Below, one piece after another: positions 7,364 through 15,919 of a DNA stretch of 64,000 nucleotides. Every line of letters begins with the position of its first letter. Position 1 is the stretch's first letter. The stretch is taken from contig OZ271831.1 of the NCBI GenBank assembly GCA_965601455.1, forward strand, positions 1-64,000, written 5' to 3'. Position numbers and translations under genes: made by a program. The stretch is from JANQEU01 sp965601455 (GTDB lineage Bacteria; Bacteroidota; Bacteroidia; Cytophagales; Cyclobacteriaceae). The notes under the pieces were generated by a model that saw only the letters and a program-made list of their open reading frames with translations, did no database searches and was not told the DNA's origin.

Positions 7364-8377
7364 ATGAGATACATCGTATTGAATGAACCGGGAGATCTTC
7401 AGTTAGAGGAAAAGGATGAACCGAGAATAGACCCGGGGCATGCCCTCATTAGAATTAAGAAAGTTGGTATCTGTGGCACCGATCTGCATGCTTTTCATGG
7501 AGATCAGCCTTTCTTTTCGTATCCCAGGATATTGGGTCACGAGCTATCAGGTGAAGTCGTCGAAACAGATAATAGACCAGCTGACATTGCTATCGGAGAT
7601 CGAGTGATTCCCATTCCGTATCTTCATTGTAGACGATGTGTTGCTTGCAGAAACGGACAAACCAATTGCTGTGAAAATCTCCAGGTTCTGGGGGTGCATA
7701 CAGACGGTGGGATGCAGGAATACATCACCTTACCCAGCGAAAACTTGCTCCGATCAGATGCCATCAGTGAAGAGGAAATGGCAATCGTTGAACCCTTGGC
7801 CATTGGCAGACACGCGCTAGTGAGGGCTCAGGTGAAACCAGATCAGAAAGTGGTAGTCGTTGGGTGCGGTCCCATAGGTATCGCACTAGCAAAGCAGGCT
7901 CAGGTGATGGGAGCTGACGTTACAGTGTTGGACACCGTTACTTCCCGGTTGGAATTTGCCGGGAACGACATGGGTATACAAAAAACGATCTTGGTTGATT
8001 CCACAACCGTTGAGAAGCTTAGAGAGCTTACCGATGGTGATCTGGCGGATGTTGTGTTTGATGCGACAGGGAATAAGAAAGCACTGGAATCGGGCATTCA
8101 ATACATGCGAGCCGGGGGAACATACGTTTTGGTCGGTCTCCTTGCTGGTGATTTAAGCTTCCACCATCCTGAGATTCACCGAAAGGAAACCACACTTCTA
8201 TGCAGCAGGAATGCTACTAGAAGTGACTTTCTCGAAGTAATTGAGTTTTTGAGCAGTGGTGTCTTCCCAACCAATCAATACATTACCCATAGGACACACC
8301 CCGAAGGATTGTTGGAATCCTTTCCTTCATGGTGTGACCCTAAAACCGGGGTCATGAAAGCCGTGTTGACCTTTTAG
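7364..8377 (+). CDS. Zinc-binding alcohol/polyol dehydrogenase (MDR family)
   Basis: A 337-aa medium-chain dehydrogenase. Catalytic zinc ligands Cys37, His59 and Glu60 are in CGTDLHAF and GHE; the structural zinc site is complete (Cys89, Cys92, Cys95, Cys103). The NAD(P)-binding Rossmann glycine motif is GCGPIG in VVVVGCGPIG. Length and motif order fit the sorbitol/L-threonine/galactonate dehydrogenase branch, which oxidises secondary alcohols of polyols or sugar acids; the substrate is not readable. I start at ATG 7364 because the family begins M(K/R)YIVLNEPG, 20 residues after an alternative upstream Met. It converges on the small coiled-coil gene with a 19-nt gap and no clear terminator. 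Confidence 0.9.
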   Translation: MRYIVLNEPGDLQLEEKDEPRIDPGHALIRIKKVGICGTDLHAFHGDQPFFSYPRILGHELSGEVVETDNRPADIAIGDRVIPIPYLHCRRCVACRNGQTNCCENLQVLGVHTDGGMQEYITLPSENLLRSDAISEEEMAIVEPLAIGRHALVRAQVKPDQKVVVVGCGPIGIALAKQAQVMGADVTVLDTVTSRLEFAGNDMGIQKTILVDSTTVEKLRELTDGDLADVVFDATGNKKALESGIQYMRAGGTYVLVGLLAGDLSFHHPEIHRKETTLLCSRNATRSDFLEVIEFLSSGVFPTNQYITHRTHPEGLLESFPSWCDPKTGVMKAVLTF

Positions 8378-8396
8378 GTACTAAACCTTAGGCCGG

Positions 8397-8633
8397 TTAT
8401 GACGTGACTTCCGGTTTGATTTTCTTAATCAGCTCGTCTCTTTTCTTTTTGAGCTCGTCCATGTCTTCCAGGTGATGGAGTTGCTTGGCATCTTCAATTT
8501 CATGCTCTAATTCTACAATTTGCAGAGCGATTTTTGCACTATCGATATCCACTGCATTTGCATAAGGCGATTCAAGCTCACATTTTTCAAGGTACTCCAT
8601 CGCCTTCTTTAGGTATTCCATTGACTGTTTCAT
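8397..8633 (-). CDS. Small coiled-coil protein in the etf/acyl-CoA dehydrogenase operon
   Basis: A 78-aa highly charged protein, almost all helix by composition: MEYLKKAMEYLEK near the start and DELKKKRDELIKKIK at the end look like amphipathic or coiled-coil helices. No signal peptide and no known domain. It starts 15 nt after the acyl-CoA dehydrogenase stop, so it is the last gene of etfB-etfA-acad. Co-transcription suggests a link to that enzyme set, but there is no direct clue to function. Confidence 0.7.
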   Translation of the reverse strand: MKQSMEYLKKAMEYLEKCELESPYANAVDIDSAKIALQIVELEHEIEDAKQLHHLEDMDELKKKRDELIKKIKPEVTS

Positions 8634-8648
8634 CGTACTCTGTTTTAG

Positions 8649-10373
8649 TTAATTCATATAATCGGTTATTACCTGCCTATAGGTCCCAAGATCCCTGATC
8701 TCCGAATCTTTGATGTAACTGATCTTTTCCTCGTTGGCCGCATGACCCATTTTGATAAAAAGCTCAGCCAGGTATTTAAAATCTTTATTTCTTTCGGCAT
8801 CCAATACCAGCAGGTGTCCCATGATGATATTCCCGGCGATCTCTACCAGTCTACGGGCATGGAAATCCAGAAACTCCTGGTCTTCACTTTCCTGCACCTT
8901 CTGGCTGATTTCTTCGTATTTGGCAGTCATCGTTTGTAGCTTTTTGCGAAGATGTTGCAACTCCGGACTCACTTCGATGGCTTCATAGTCGTGAATCCGA
9001 TTGAGGTATCCACCGGTGGAAACACCTTTGATAGCGGCGACTACCTGAAGCTGTGAGGTACCCTCATAAATCGAAGTGATGCGAGCATCGCGATAGATCC
9101 TCTCGACCGGGAAGTCTTTCATGAATCCTGCGCCACCGTGTACCTGTAAGGCATCGTAGGCCAATTGATTGCAAACTTCAGATGCTGTCAGTTTTAGAAG
9201 CGGTGTAAAGACATCGGCATATCTTTGCATCTTCTTCATTTCCTGACGTTCTTCTTTTTCCAGTGATCGTTCTGTACCAATTTCAATGTATACTTTGTAT
9301 AGGTCTACTAATCTTGCGGTTTCGTATAGAAGTGATCGTTGAGCCGCCAGCTTCACCCGCATGTTGGTAAGCATCTCGTAGACGGCTGGGAATTGAATGA
9401 TGTGTTTCCCGAATTGGGCTCGTTCGTGCGCATATTTCGCTGCTTCTCTATACGCTGCTTCTGCTATTCCTATAGCCTGTCCACCTACACCCAATCTCGC
9501 TGAATTCATCAGTGACATCACATACTTGATCAGTCCCATTTTACGGTTTCCAATCAGATAGGCAGGTGCATCGTTGAAGACCAACTCACAGGTTGGGGAT
9601 CCCTTGATCCCAAGCTTATTTTCAATACGCCTGATAGTGACTGCATGCTCACTTCTGTCATACAGGAAAAGCGACAAACCCCTGGCGTCTTCTGTGCCTT
9701 CTTCGCTACGGGCCAGGATCAGAGATACGTCTGCATCACCGTTGGTAATGAATCGCTTGACACCATTCAAATACCACTGATCTTTGGCTGCGTCATAGTG
9801 TGCTTTTAAAGCCACAGACTGAAGATCGGAGCCAGCATCGGGTTCGGTTAAATCCATGGCGGCGGTCGCCCCTTTGTTGAACTTGGGCAGGTATTTGTCT
9901 TTGAGTTCCTCTGTCGCAAATTCATGAATCGTTTCTGCGCAATCCTGCAATCCCCATATGTTAGCAAAACCGGCGTCTGCTCTTGAGATCATCTCCCCGG
10001 AAATTATGTAAGGGGTAATTGGGAAGTTGAGGCCTCCGTATTTTCTTGGTAGGGTCATGCCGATTAGACCGGCCTGAACCAGTTTTTCGTAGTTTTCCTG
10101 TGTTCCCTTGGCATACAGGACCTCGTTATGTTCCAGATGCGGACCTTCCTGATCCACTGATTCCGCATTAGGAGAGATGGTATCGGCACAGATGGAGCCC
10201 ACGATTTCCAGTATTCGCTCGTAATTATCCAATGCATCTTCAAAGTTCTGGGGAGCATAGTCGAAGCTGTCCTTCTCCTCATAATCTCGTTCCTTCAAAT
10301 CCACGATACGCTTCATTTCAGGATGGTGAAGATAAAACTGGAGGTCCGGGTTGTCTTGATAGAAATCTGACAT
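8649..10373 (-). CDS. Acyl-CoA dehydrogenase family flavoprotein
   Basis: A 574-aa acyl-CoA dehydrogenase. The N-terminal helical domain is followed by the middle beta domain with MDLTEPDAGSD and KRFITNGDAD, and a C-terminal helical domain containing RAQFGK, QVHGGAGFMKD and RIYRDARI.SIYEGTS, where the Glu of YEGT is the usual catalytic base. At 574 aa it is longer than the 380-aa SCAD/MCAD type, having an extended C-terminus as in the large bacterial ACAD branch. It would insert a 2,3-double bond into an acyl-CoA and pass electrons to EtfAB, which is encoded just upstream; the etfA stop and this start share bases (TAATG). The acyl chain type is not determined. Confidence 0.93.
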   Translation of the reverse strand: MSDFYQDNPDLQFYLHHPEMKRIVDLKERDYEEKDSFDYAPQNFEDALDNYERILEIVGSICADTISPNAESVDQEGPHLEHNEVLYAKGTQENYEKLVQAGLIGMTLPRKYGGLNFPITPYIISGEMISRADAGFANIWGLQDCAETIHEFATEELKDKYLPKFNKGATAAMDLTEPDAGSDLQSVALKAHYDAAKDQWYLNGVKRFITNGDADVSLILARSEEGTEDARGLSLFLYDRSEHAVTIRRIENKLGIKGSPTCELVFNDAPAYLIGNRKMGLIKYVMSLMNSARLGVGGQAIGIAEAAYREAAKYAHERAQFGKHIIQFPAVYEMLTNMRVKLAAQRSLLYETARLVDLYKVYIEIGTERSLEKEERQEMKKMQRYADVFTPLLKLTASEVCNQLAYDALQVHGGAGFMKDFPVERIYRDARITSIYEGTSQLQVVAAIKGVSTGGYLNRIHDYEAIEVSPELQHLRKKLQTMTAKYEEISQKVQESEDQEFLDFHARRLVEIAGNIIMGHLLVLDAERNKDFKYLAELFIKMGHAANEEKISYIKDSEIRDLGTYRQVITDYMN

Positions 10374-11392
10374 TACTTAATGTTTTGTTGATAGGATTTG
10401 ATCATTTGCGGAATCACCTTTTTCAGGTCCCCGGTAATTACGTAATCAGCGATCTTGTTGATGGGAGCTTCTTCATCATTGTTGATGGAAATGATCATGG
10501 CTGATTTATCCATTCCGGCGCGATGCTGAATTTGTCCGGAGATACCACAGGCAATGTAGAGTTTGGGTCTGACGGTTATTCCCGTTTGACCGATCTGTCG
10601 TTCTCTTTCAATAAATCCTGCGTCAACGGCAGCCCGTGATCCACCAACATCTCCACCTAAGGTTTGCGCCAGGTCGTAAAGCAGTTGAAAGTCTTCTTTT
10701 GATCCAACCCCGTAACCTCCAGCGATGATGATGCTGGAGTTTTTGATGTTGAGTTTATTCTCCTCAATGTGTCTTTCAATGATTTCTACCGCATAATCCG
10801 TCTCCTTCAGGTAATCGTCAGGATTGATTTTTTGCACTTTTATTTTAGGAGCACCTTTCATCTTCTCTTTTTTCATCACCCCTTCTCTCACCGTTGCCAG
10901 TTGAGGTGTAGTATTAGGAGTGACGATGGTGGCAATGATGTTTCCTCCGAAAGCGGGTCTTCTTTGAAGCAGCAGGTTCTCGTAATCCACTTTATTGCGT
11001 TTGTCGCGGTAATCTCCGATCAACAATTCCGTACAATCCGCGGTCAACCCACATTTTAGCTCAGAAGAGATTCTTGGAGCCAGGTCGCGTCCTGCGGAAG
11101 TGGCGCCGAATAAACCAACTTGTGGTTTTTCTTTTTTGAAAATGGCACTTACAATGGCAGCATGCGGCATGGTCAGGTACGGTGAAAGTCTTTTGTCATC
11201 TGCCAGGTGAATGATATCCACGCCATATTCACCAAGTTCCCTGTCTATCCCTTTCAATTGATGACCGAGGACAATCGCTTCCAGTTTCACTTTCAGGTCA
11301 TCCGCCAGTGATCGGCCTTTGGATAGAATCTCCAGGCTGACATCCGCCACCTGATTACCATCCATTTCACAGTATACAAAAACGTTGTTCAT
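10373..11392 (-). CDS. etfA: Electron transfer flavoprotein alpha subunit
   Basis: A 339-aa protein from ATG 11392. The C-terminal FAD-binding domain is obvious: GGYGVGSKEDF, GSRAAVDAGF, RQIGQTG, and the ACGISGQIQHRAGM run that contacts FAD. The N-terminal half has the ETF alpha/beta fold (FGATSAGRDLAPRIS). Together with EtfB it takes electrons from acyl-CoA dehydrogenases. An upstream in-frame start at 11416 would overlap etfB; the ATG at 11392 leaves one base after the etfB stop and fits the usual N-terminus (NNVFVYCE). Middle gene of the etfB-etfA-acad-coiled coil operon. Confidence 0.93.
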   Translation of the reverse strand: MNNVFVYCEMDGNQVADVSLEILSKGRSLADDLKVKLEAIVLGHQLKGIDRELGEYGVDIIHLADDKRLSPYLTMPHAAIVSAIFKKEKPQVGLFGATSAGRDLAPRISSELKCGLTADCTELLIGDYRDKRNKVDYENLLLQRRPAFGGNIIATIVTPNTTPQLATVREGVMKKEKMKGAPKIKVQKINPDDYLKETDYAVEIIERHIEENKLNIKNSSIIIAGGYGVGSKEDFQLLYDLAQTLGGDVGGSRAAVDAGFIERERQIGQTGITVRPKLYIACGISGQIQHRAGMDKSAMIISINNDEEAPINKIADYVITGDLKKVIPQMIKSYQQNIK

Positions 11393-11393
11393 G

Positions 11394-12269
11394 TCAGCCG
11401 ATATTATGGTGTTCAATTAATTCGGAAATCATTTCATCGATCCCCTCAGCGGTCGGAGATATCTTTTTCGACTCCTTCACCGTGAAGACAATACTTTCAA
11501 CTCGTTGGACTTTGGTTGGTGAACCCGACAGTCCCAACCAATCGGTATCTGCTTCCAGATCGTCAACATTCCATTCGGTGATATCGAGATAGGGATGGTT
11601 GTCGTGGAGCCTTAGGTAATCCTCACTTTCGTGTACCAGTTCAGTGGGAGTACATGCATGCTTGTACTTCATGACCAGCTTCGCATTGAACGATCGGCAT
11701 TCCTGAGCAGATCCATGCACCGTCAGCAGCAAGGGGTATTTCCCCTGTAGCGTTTCGATACCGTTTTCCAGTCGTCTCTTTACCCGAATACTTTTATCAC
11801 TGACCTCATCGACTTCCTCCACGTAAGTGATTTGAGGAATCCCTAGTTTTTCGGCCACCTGTGGTCCTACTTGTGCCGTATCTCCGTCAATAGCCTGTCG
11901 ACCGCAAAGTATGAGATCATAATCTCCAATTTTTCTGATGGCCAGGGAAAGAGCATAGGAAGTCGCCAGTGTATCGGAACCAGCAAATCTTTTGTCCGTG
12001 AGTAGGATGCCATCATCCGCACCACGAAACATCGATTCTCTAATGATTCTAGCGGCACGAACCGGTCCCATTGTGATGATGGTAACAGTTGATCCCGGAA
12101 TTTTCTCTTTGACCTGTAGTGCCTGCTCGAGAGCAAGAAGGTCTTCCGGATTATAGATGGCAGGTAGAGCCGAACGGTTGACAGTACCATTTGCTTTCAT
12201 GGCATCCTTTCCAACATTTCGGGTATCCGGAACCTGTTTCGCCAATACTATGATTTTCAATCCTTTCAT
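11394..12269 (-). CDS. etfB: Electron transfer flavoprotein beta subunit
   Basis: A 291-aa protein with the classic EtfB start (KIIVLAKQVPDT) and the AMP/nucleotide-binding segment LILCGRQAIDGDTAQVGPQ. At 291 aa it is somewhat longer than the 250-260 aa of E. coli FixA or human ETFB, the extra length being C-terminal. It forms a heterodimer with EtfA and is the first gene of the minus-strand operon. Its start faces livM across 168 bp, so the two operons could be co-regulated from one spacer. Confidence 0.93.
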   Translation of the reverse strand: MKGLKIIVLAKQVPDTRNVGKDAMKANGTVNRSALPAIYNPEDLLALEQALQVKEKIPGSTVTIITMGPVRAARIIRESMFRGADDGILLTDKRFAGSDTLATSYALSLAIRKIGDYDLILCGRQAIDGDTAQVGPQVAEKLGIPQITYVEEVDEVSDKSIRVKRRLENGIETLQGKYPLLLTVHGSAQECRSFNAKLVMKYKHACTPTELVHESEDYLRLHDNHPYLDITEWNVDDLEADTDWLGLSGSPTKVQRVESIVFTVKESKKISPTAEGIDEMISELIEHHNIG

Positions 12270-12385
12270 AAGCTAAGGAGTTCAAGGTCCTGAAGATAAG
12301 GTGTGTGCGAGGGCGTACCCTATGATGAATGTCAGGCAGCTAGTTGATCTGTGATTATCTATTTTGACCACCTATCAGGCATTTA

Positions 12386-12416
12386 TTTGATACCAGTCCA
12401 AAAATCAATACATTTA
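12386..12416 (+). promoter_or_regulatory. Bacteroidetes-type promoter of the liv operon
   Basis: TTTG at 12386-12389 is followed after exactly 19 nt by TACATTTA (12409-12416), one base off the TAnnTTTG consensus of Bacteroidetes sigma-A promoters. The predicted start of transcription would fall near 12421-12424, giving a leader of about 15 nt before ATG 12438. Confidence 0.5.
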
Positions 12417-12437
12417 GAGAAATCAACGACCTAATCT

Positions 12438-13484
12438 ATGGACATGCGCAAGGCGTACTTTGAAGACTTTACGCTCTTCAAAGACCGCTCCATTCTTATT
12501 TGGTCCATTATTGGACTAGCAGCGTTGTTGGGTTTGCCGTACCTCCTTAAAAACTATCACGTGTTTTTGGCCAACCTGATTATGGTTAACATCATTATCA
12601 TCCTGGGATTGAATATCCTTATCGGGAATACTGGTCAGATTTCGTTAGGGCACGGTGGTTTCGTTGCGATAGGGGCGTATGTTACTGTGTTATTAAACGA
12701 TTCTTTCATGCCCTTTTTGCCCTCTATTTTGATCGGGGCCGCTACTGCCGCACTCTTCGGCTATATCCTTGGCATTCCTGCATTGAAACTGGAAGGACCG
12801 TACCTGGCGGTAGCCACTCTTGGGTTTGGATTGGCTATTATGGTGGTCATAGGAAGGGCTAGTTTCTTTGGTGGTCACATGGGCCTCATCGTTCCCAAGC
12901 TGGAGATCTTTGGAATGAAAATCAGTTCTAACATCTCCTTTTACTATGTAATCCTGTGTTTTGCCCTGGTTTTCGGCGTGTTGGCCCGGGCGATGATCAA
13001 AAGCCGTATAGGAAGAGCCTTTGCCGCTATCCGGGACAGTGACATTGCGGCATCTACTCTTGGGGTAAACCTGGTGAAATATAAGACGATGAGCTTTGCC
13101 ATCAGTGCCTTTTATGCCGGAATTGGAGGCGGCTTATGGGCTTACCTTCTGGGTTTCATCAGTCCTGGTTTGTTCAATCCTACTCTATCCATTCTGCTGC
13201 TTTCCATGGTAGTGGTGGGCGGTCTAGGTACTGTTACCGGATCGGTATTGGGTGCTACGGTCGTTACGCTTTTGAATCTACAGAGTGAAAAGATTCAGGA
13301 GGTGCCTTTGATTGGAGACCTCTTTAATTGGTTTTCGGAAAGCTTCATGACCCTTGACGGATTGCCCAACATCAACTTTGTTTTTATGGGGATGACTATA
13401 GTTCTCATCATCATATTTGAACCGCTGGGGCTCTTTGGAATATGGATGCGGATTAAGATATATTTTAAAACCTGGCCCTTCTGA
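12438..13484 (+). CDS. livM: Branched-chain amino acid-type ABC transporter permease LivM
   Basis: A 348-aa inner-membrane permease with about 9-10 hydrophobic segments. The family motif NIL.GNTGQISLGHGGFVAIGAY is at about residues 54-77, and the coupling loop DSDIAASTLGVNL.KYKT is near 198-218. It forms the channel with LivH for a Liv (HAAT) type importer. It starts the plus-strand liv operon and its TGA overlaps the ATG of livH. The Liv family also takes up urea, amides and aromatic or dicarboxylic acids, so 'branched-chain amino acid' should be read as family name rather than substrate. Confidence 0.9.
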   Translation: MDMRKAYFEDFTLFKDRSILIWSIIGLAALLGLPYLLKNYHVFLANLIMVNIIIILGLNILIGNTGQISLGHGGFVAIGAYVTVLLNDSFMPFLPSILIGAATAALFGYILGIPALKLEGPYLAVATLGFGLAIMVVIGRASFFGGHMGLIVPKLEIFGMKISSNISFYYVILCFALVFGVLARAMIKSRIGRAFAAIRDSDIAASTLGVNLVKYKTMSFAISAFYAGIGGGLWAYLLGFISPGLFNPTLSILLLSMVVVGGLGTVTGSVLGATVVTLLNLQSEKIQEVPLIGDLFNWFSESFMTLDGLPNINFVFMGMTIVLIIIFEPLGLFGIWMRIKIYFKTWPF

Positions 13485-14356
13485 TGTTTTTTCAACTTAT
13501 CATCAGCGGAATTGTAGCGGGCAGTATTTATGCCTTAGTAGCACTGGCTATGAGCCTGACGTACAAGTCATCGGAGGTTGCCAATTTTGCACAAGGAGAG
13601 ATGGCGATGTTCTCCACATACATCGCTTTCATGCTTTTGGTCACGTATGAGCTTCCCTTTTGGATGGCGTTTACAGGTGCCATGGTTTTTGCATTTTTCC
13701 TTGGCGTATTCCTGGAGTTTGCTCTCGTTCGTCAGGCCAAGGAGCCCAATGTGTTGAACCTTCTGATCATTACATTGGGCTTTCAGATCTTCCTTTATGG
13801 TTTAGCCGGCTGGAAGTGGGGTGCCGACCAAAGGATCCTGAAACTCCCCATTTCTTCATCAGAAACGGTAAGTATTGGAGGACTTACTATCTCCCAGCTG
13901 AACCTGGCCACCGTGGTAGTTGCGATCCTTCTGATGGTTTTAATCTACCTGTTTCTAACCTACACAAAGATTGGATTGGCCATTAAGGCTACACAACAAA
14001 ATACCAATGCGGCAAAAATTAACGGAATTCCTACCAACCGGATCGTAGCACTGACCTTCGGGATCAGCGCTGTAATAGGTGGTGTTGCCGGGGTGATTAT
14101 GGCCCCAATCGCAACACTCGATCCAAATATGATGGTCGAGCCATTGTTAAAAGGATTTGCGGCGGCGGTACTTGGGGGATTCAATAGTCTTGGAGGAGTA
14201 GTTGCCGGAGCTTTTATCCTTGGTATTATCGAAAATCTCTTTGGGTTCTATATATCCACGGAGTTTAAGTCGGTGGTGGCATTTTTAATTATTGTCCTGG
14301 TCCTGTACTTCCGTCCTTCGGGCTTATTTGGAAGACACTACATCAGAAAAGTTTGA
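13484..14356 (+). CDS. livH: Branched-chain amino acid-type ABC transporter permease LivH
   Basis: A 290-aa permease starting GIVAGSIYALVALAMSLTYKSSEVANFAQGEM, the LivH hallmark, with the coupling helix IKATQQNTNAAKINGI near 165-180. About eight TMs. It shares its first base with the livM stop (TGATG) and its TGA overlaps the TTG start of livG, so livM, livH and livG are translationally coupled. Role: second half of the transmembrane channel. Confidence 0.9.
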   Translation: MFFQLIISGIVAGSIYALVALAMSLTYKSSEVANFAQGEMAMFSTYIAFMLLVTYELPFWMAFTGAMVFAFFLGVFLEFALVRQAKEPNVLNLLIITLGFQIFLYGLAGWKWGADQRILKLPISSSETVSIGGLTISQLNLATVVVAILLMVLIYLFLTYTKIGLAIKATQQNTNAAKINGIPTNRIVALTFGISAVIGGVAGVIMAPIATLDPNMMVEPLLKGFAAAVLGGFNSLGGVVAGAFILGIIENLFGFYISTEFKSVVAFLIIVLVLYFRPSGLFGRHYIRKV

Positions 14357-15123
14357 GCGACATTATTCTCCATATCAAGAACCTGACAAAATCTTTCGGA
14401 GGATTGAAAGCTGTTGATGACGTTTCATTTGAAGTAAAGAAAGGGGAGCTTTTTTCAATCATTGGTCCCAATGGTGCCGGTAAATCCACACTTTTTAATT
14501 GCATTAATGGGTTATACAAGCCCACTTCTGGCAATGTTTTACTCAATGGTGAGGATATAACAGGACTCAAACCGCACATCATTGCCCGGATGGGATTAAG
14601 CCGGACGTTCCAAAACCTGGAGTTGTTTTCCCACATGACCACCATGCAAAACTTGTTGCTAGGTCGGCATATACACATGAAAACAAATCTGCTTAATCTA
14701 CCCACTATACTTTTCAAGAATGGTAAGGCTGCCATCGATGAAATAACTCATAGAGAGCGGGTGGAGTATATTATTGACCTTCTTGATCTTCAGTCTGCCC
14801 GAAATCGATTTGTATCCCATCTTCCATACGGCAGGCAAAAAGTGGTGGAACTTGGAAGAGCTCTTGCATTGGAACCGGACATTCTGCTATTAGACGAACC
14901 TGCAGCTGGATTAAACCTGGAAGAGAAGGAGGAGTTGGTTTTCTGGATCCAGGACATCAAAAAAGAATTCGATGTGACCATACTGATGATTGAGCACAAT
15001 ATGCAGTTAGTGACCTCTATATCCGATCGGATCATGGCGTTAAATTTTGGTAGGAATATGGTTACCGGAAAGCCTGATGAAGTTGTTAATCACCCCGAAG
15101 TCATTAAAGCATACCTGGGATAA
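14353..15123 (+). CDS. livG: Liv-type ABC transporter ATPase LivG
   Basis: A 256-aa ATPase. Walker A GPNGAGKST at 38-46, the signature reads LPYGRQ (LivG form, not LSGGQ), Walker B ILLLDEPAAGL, and the extra helical segment after the Q-loop (NLLLGRHIHMKT) is typical of LivG. The start is TTG 14353, overlapping the livH stop as TTGA; the resulting N-terminus (SDIILHIKNLTKSFGGLKA) matches the family, so the non-ATG start looks right. It energises transport with LivF. Confidence 0.9.
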   Translation: MSDIILHIKNLTKSFGGLKAVDDVSFEVKKGELFSIIGPNGAGKSTLFNCINGLYKPTSGNVLLNGEDITGLKPHIIARMGLSRTFQNLELFSHMTTMQNLLLGRHIHMKTNLLNLPTILFKNGKAAIDEITHRERVEYIIDLLDLQSARNRFVSHLPYGRQKVVELGRALALEPDILLLDEPAAGLNLEEKEELVFWIQDIKKEFDVTILMIEHNMQLVTSISDRIMALNFGRNMVTGKPDEVVNHPEVIKAYLG

Positions 15124-15893
15124 TGGAGCCGATACTAAGCATAAAAAATATCGAAACCTACTATGATCGAATATTGGCGCTGAAAGGGGTTTCTATGGAC
15201 ATTTATCCGAATACGATCACCGCAGTTTTGGGTAACAATGGCGCTGGCAAGACCACTATCCTTAACACAGTCATGGGATTATTGGATGACCAGCCGGATA
15301 AGGGAGATATCTACTTCCAGGGAAAAAGAATTTCCAGGAAGCACACGGTCAATATTGTGAAAGCTGGGATCGGATATGTTCCTGAGGGGAGAGAAATCTT
15401 CCAGGAACTCACAGTCAAGGAAAATCTCCAGGTTGGGGGACATCAGCGTACGGGAAAAGAGATCAAAGAAGGGATTGACCAAGCCTATCAGTATTTCCCA
15501 AAGCTTCAAGAGCGGGAGAGACAACTAGCAGGGACCTTATCCGGAGGAGAACAGCAGATGCTGGCGATTGGTCGTGCCTTGATGAATAAGCCAACGTTGC
15601 TTTTTCTCGATGAGCCTTCGTTAGGTCTTTCACCGATCCTGGTGGATGAATTATTTGTGATTATACAGGAAATAGCCAAAACAGTCACGGTTTTACTTGT
15701 TGAGCAAAATGCAAAAAAAGCCTTGGATATTGCTTCTTATGGTTACATCCTCGAGAGCGGGCGTTTTGTGGCTTCCGGACCCGTGGATGAATTGAAGAGT
15801 AATGAAGACGTAAAAGAGTTTTATCTCGGGGTGAAGAGTGAGACCTCCCTGAAAGGTACTCAACGATATAAAAGGAAGAGAAGATGGAATTAG
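15123..15893 (+). CDS. livF: Liv-type ABC transporter ATPase LivF
   Basis: A 256-aa ATPase: Walker A GNNGAGKTT at 37-45, signature LSGGEQQML, Walker B LLFLDEPSLGL, and the LivF-type GIGYVPEGREIF. The start overlaps the livG stop as TAATG. A basic tail of about 15 residues (QRYKRKRRW) extends beyond the usual LivF end. Second ATPase of the heterodimer. The following acyl-CoA synthetase gene starts 26 nt later. Confidence 0.9.
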   Translation: MEPILSIKNIETYYDRILALKGVSMDIYPNTITAVLGNNGAGKTTILNTVMGLLDDQPDKGDIYFQGKRISRKHTVNIVKAGIGYVPEGREIFQELTVKENLQVGGHQRTGKEIKEGIDQAYQYFPKLQERERQLAGTLSGGEQQMLAIGRALMNKPTLLFLDEPSLGLSPILVDELFVIIQEIAKTVTVLLVEQNAKKALDIASYGYILESGRFVASGPVDELKSNEDVKEFYLGVKSETSLKGTQRYKRKRRWN

Positions 15894-15919
15894 ATTTAGT
15901 ATATTAATAGGTTCTTACG

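Noticed and set aside
8378..8396. Terminator between the alcohol dehydrogenase and the coiled-coil gene
   Set aside because: The 19-bp gap has no hairpin longer than a few bases.
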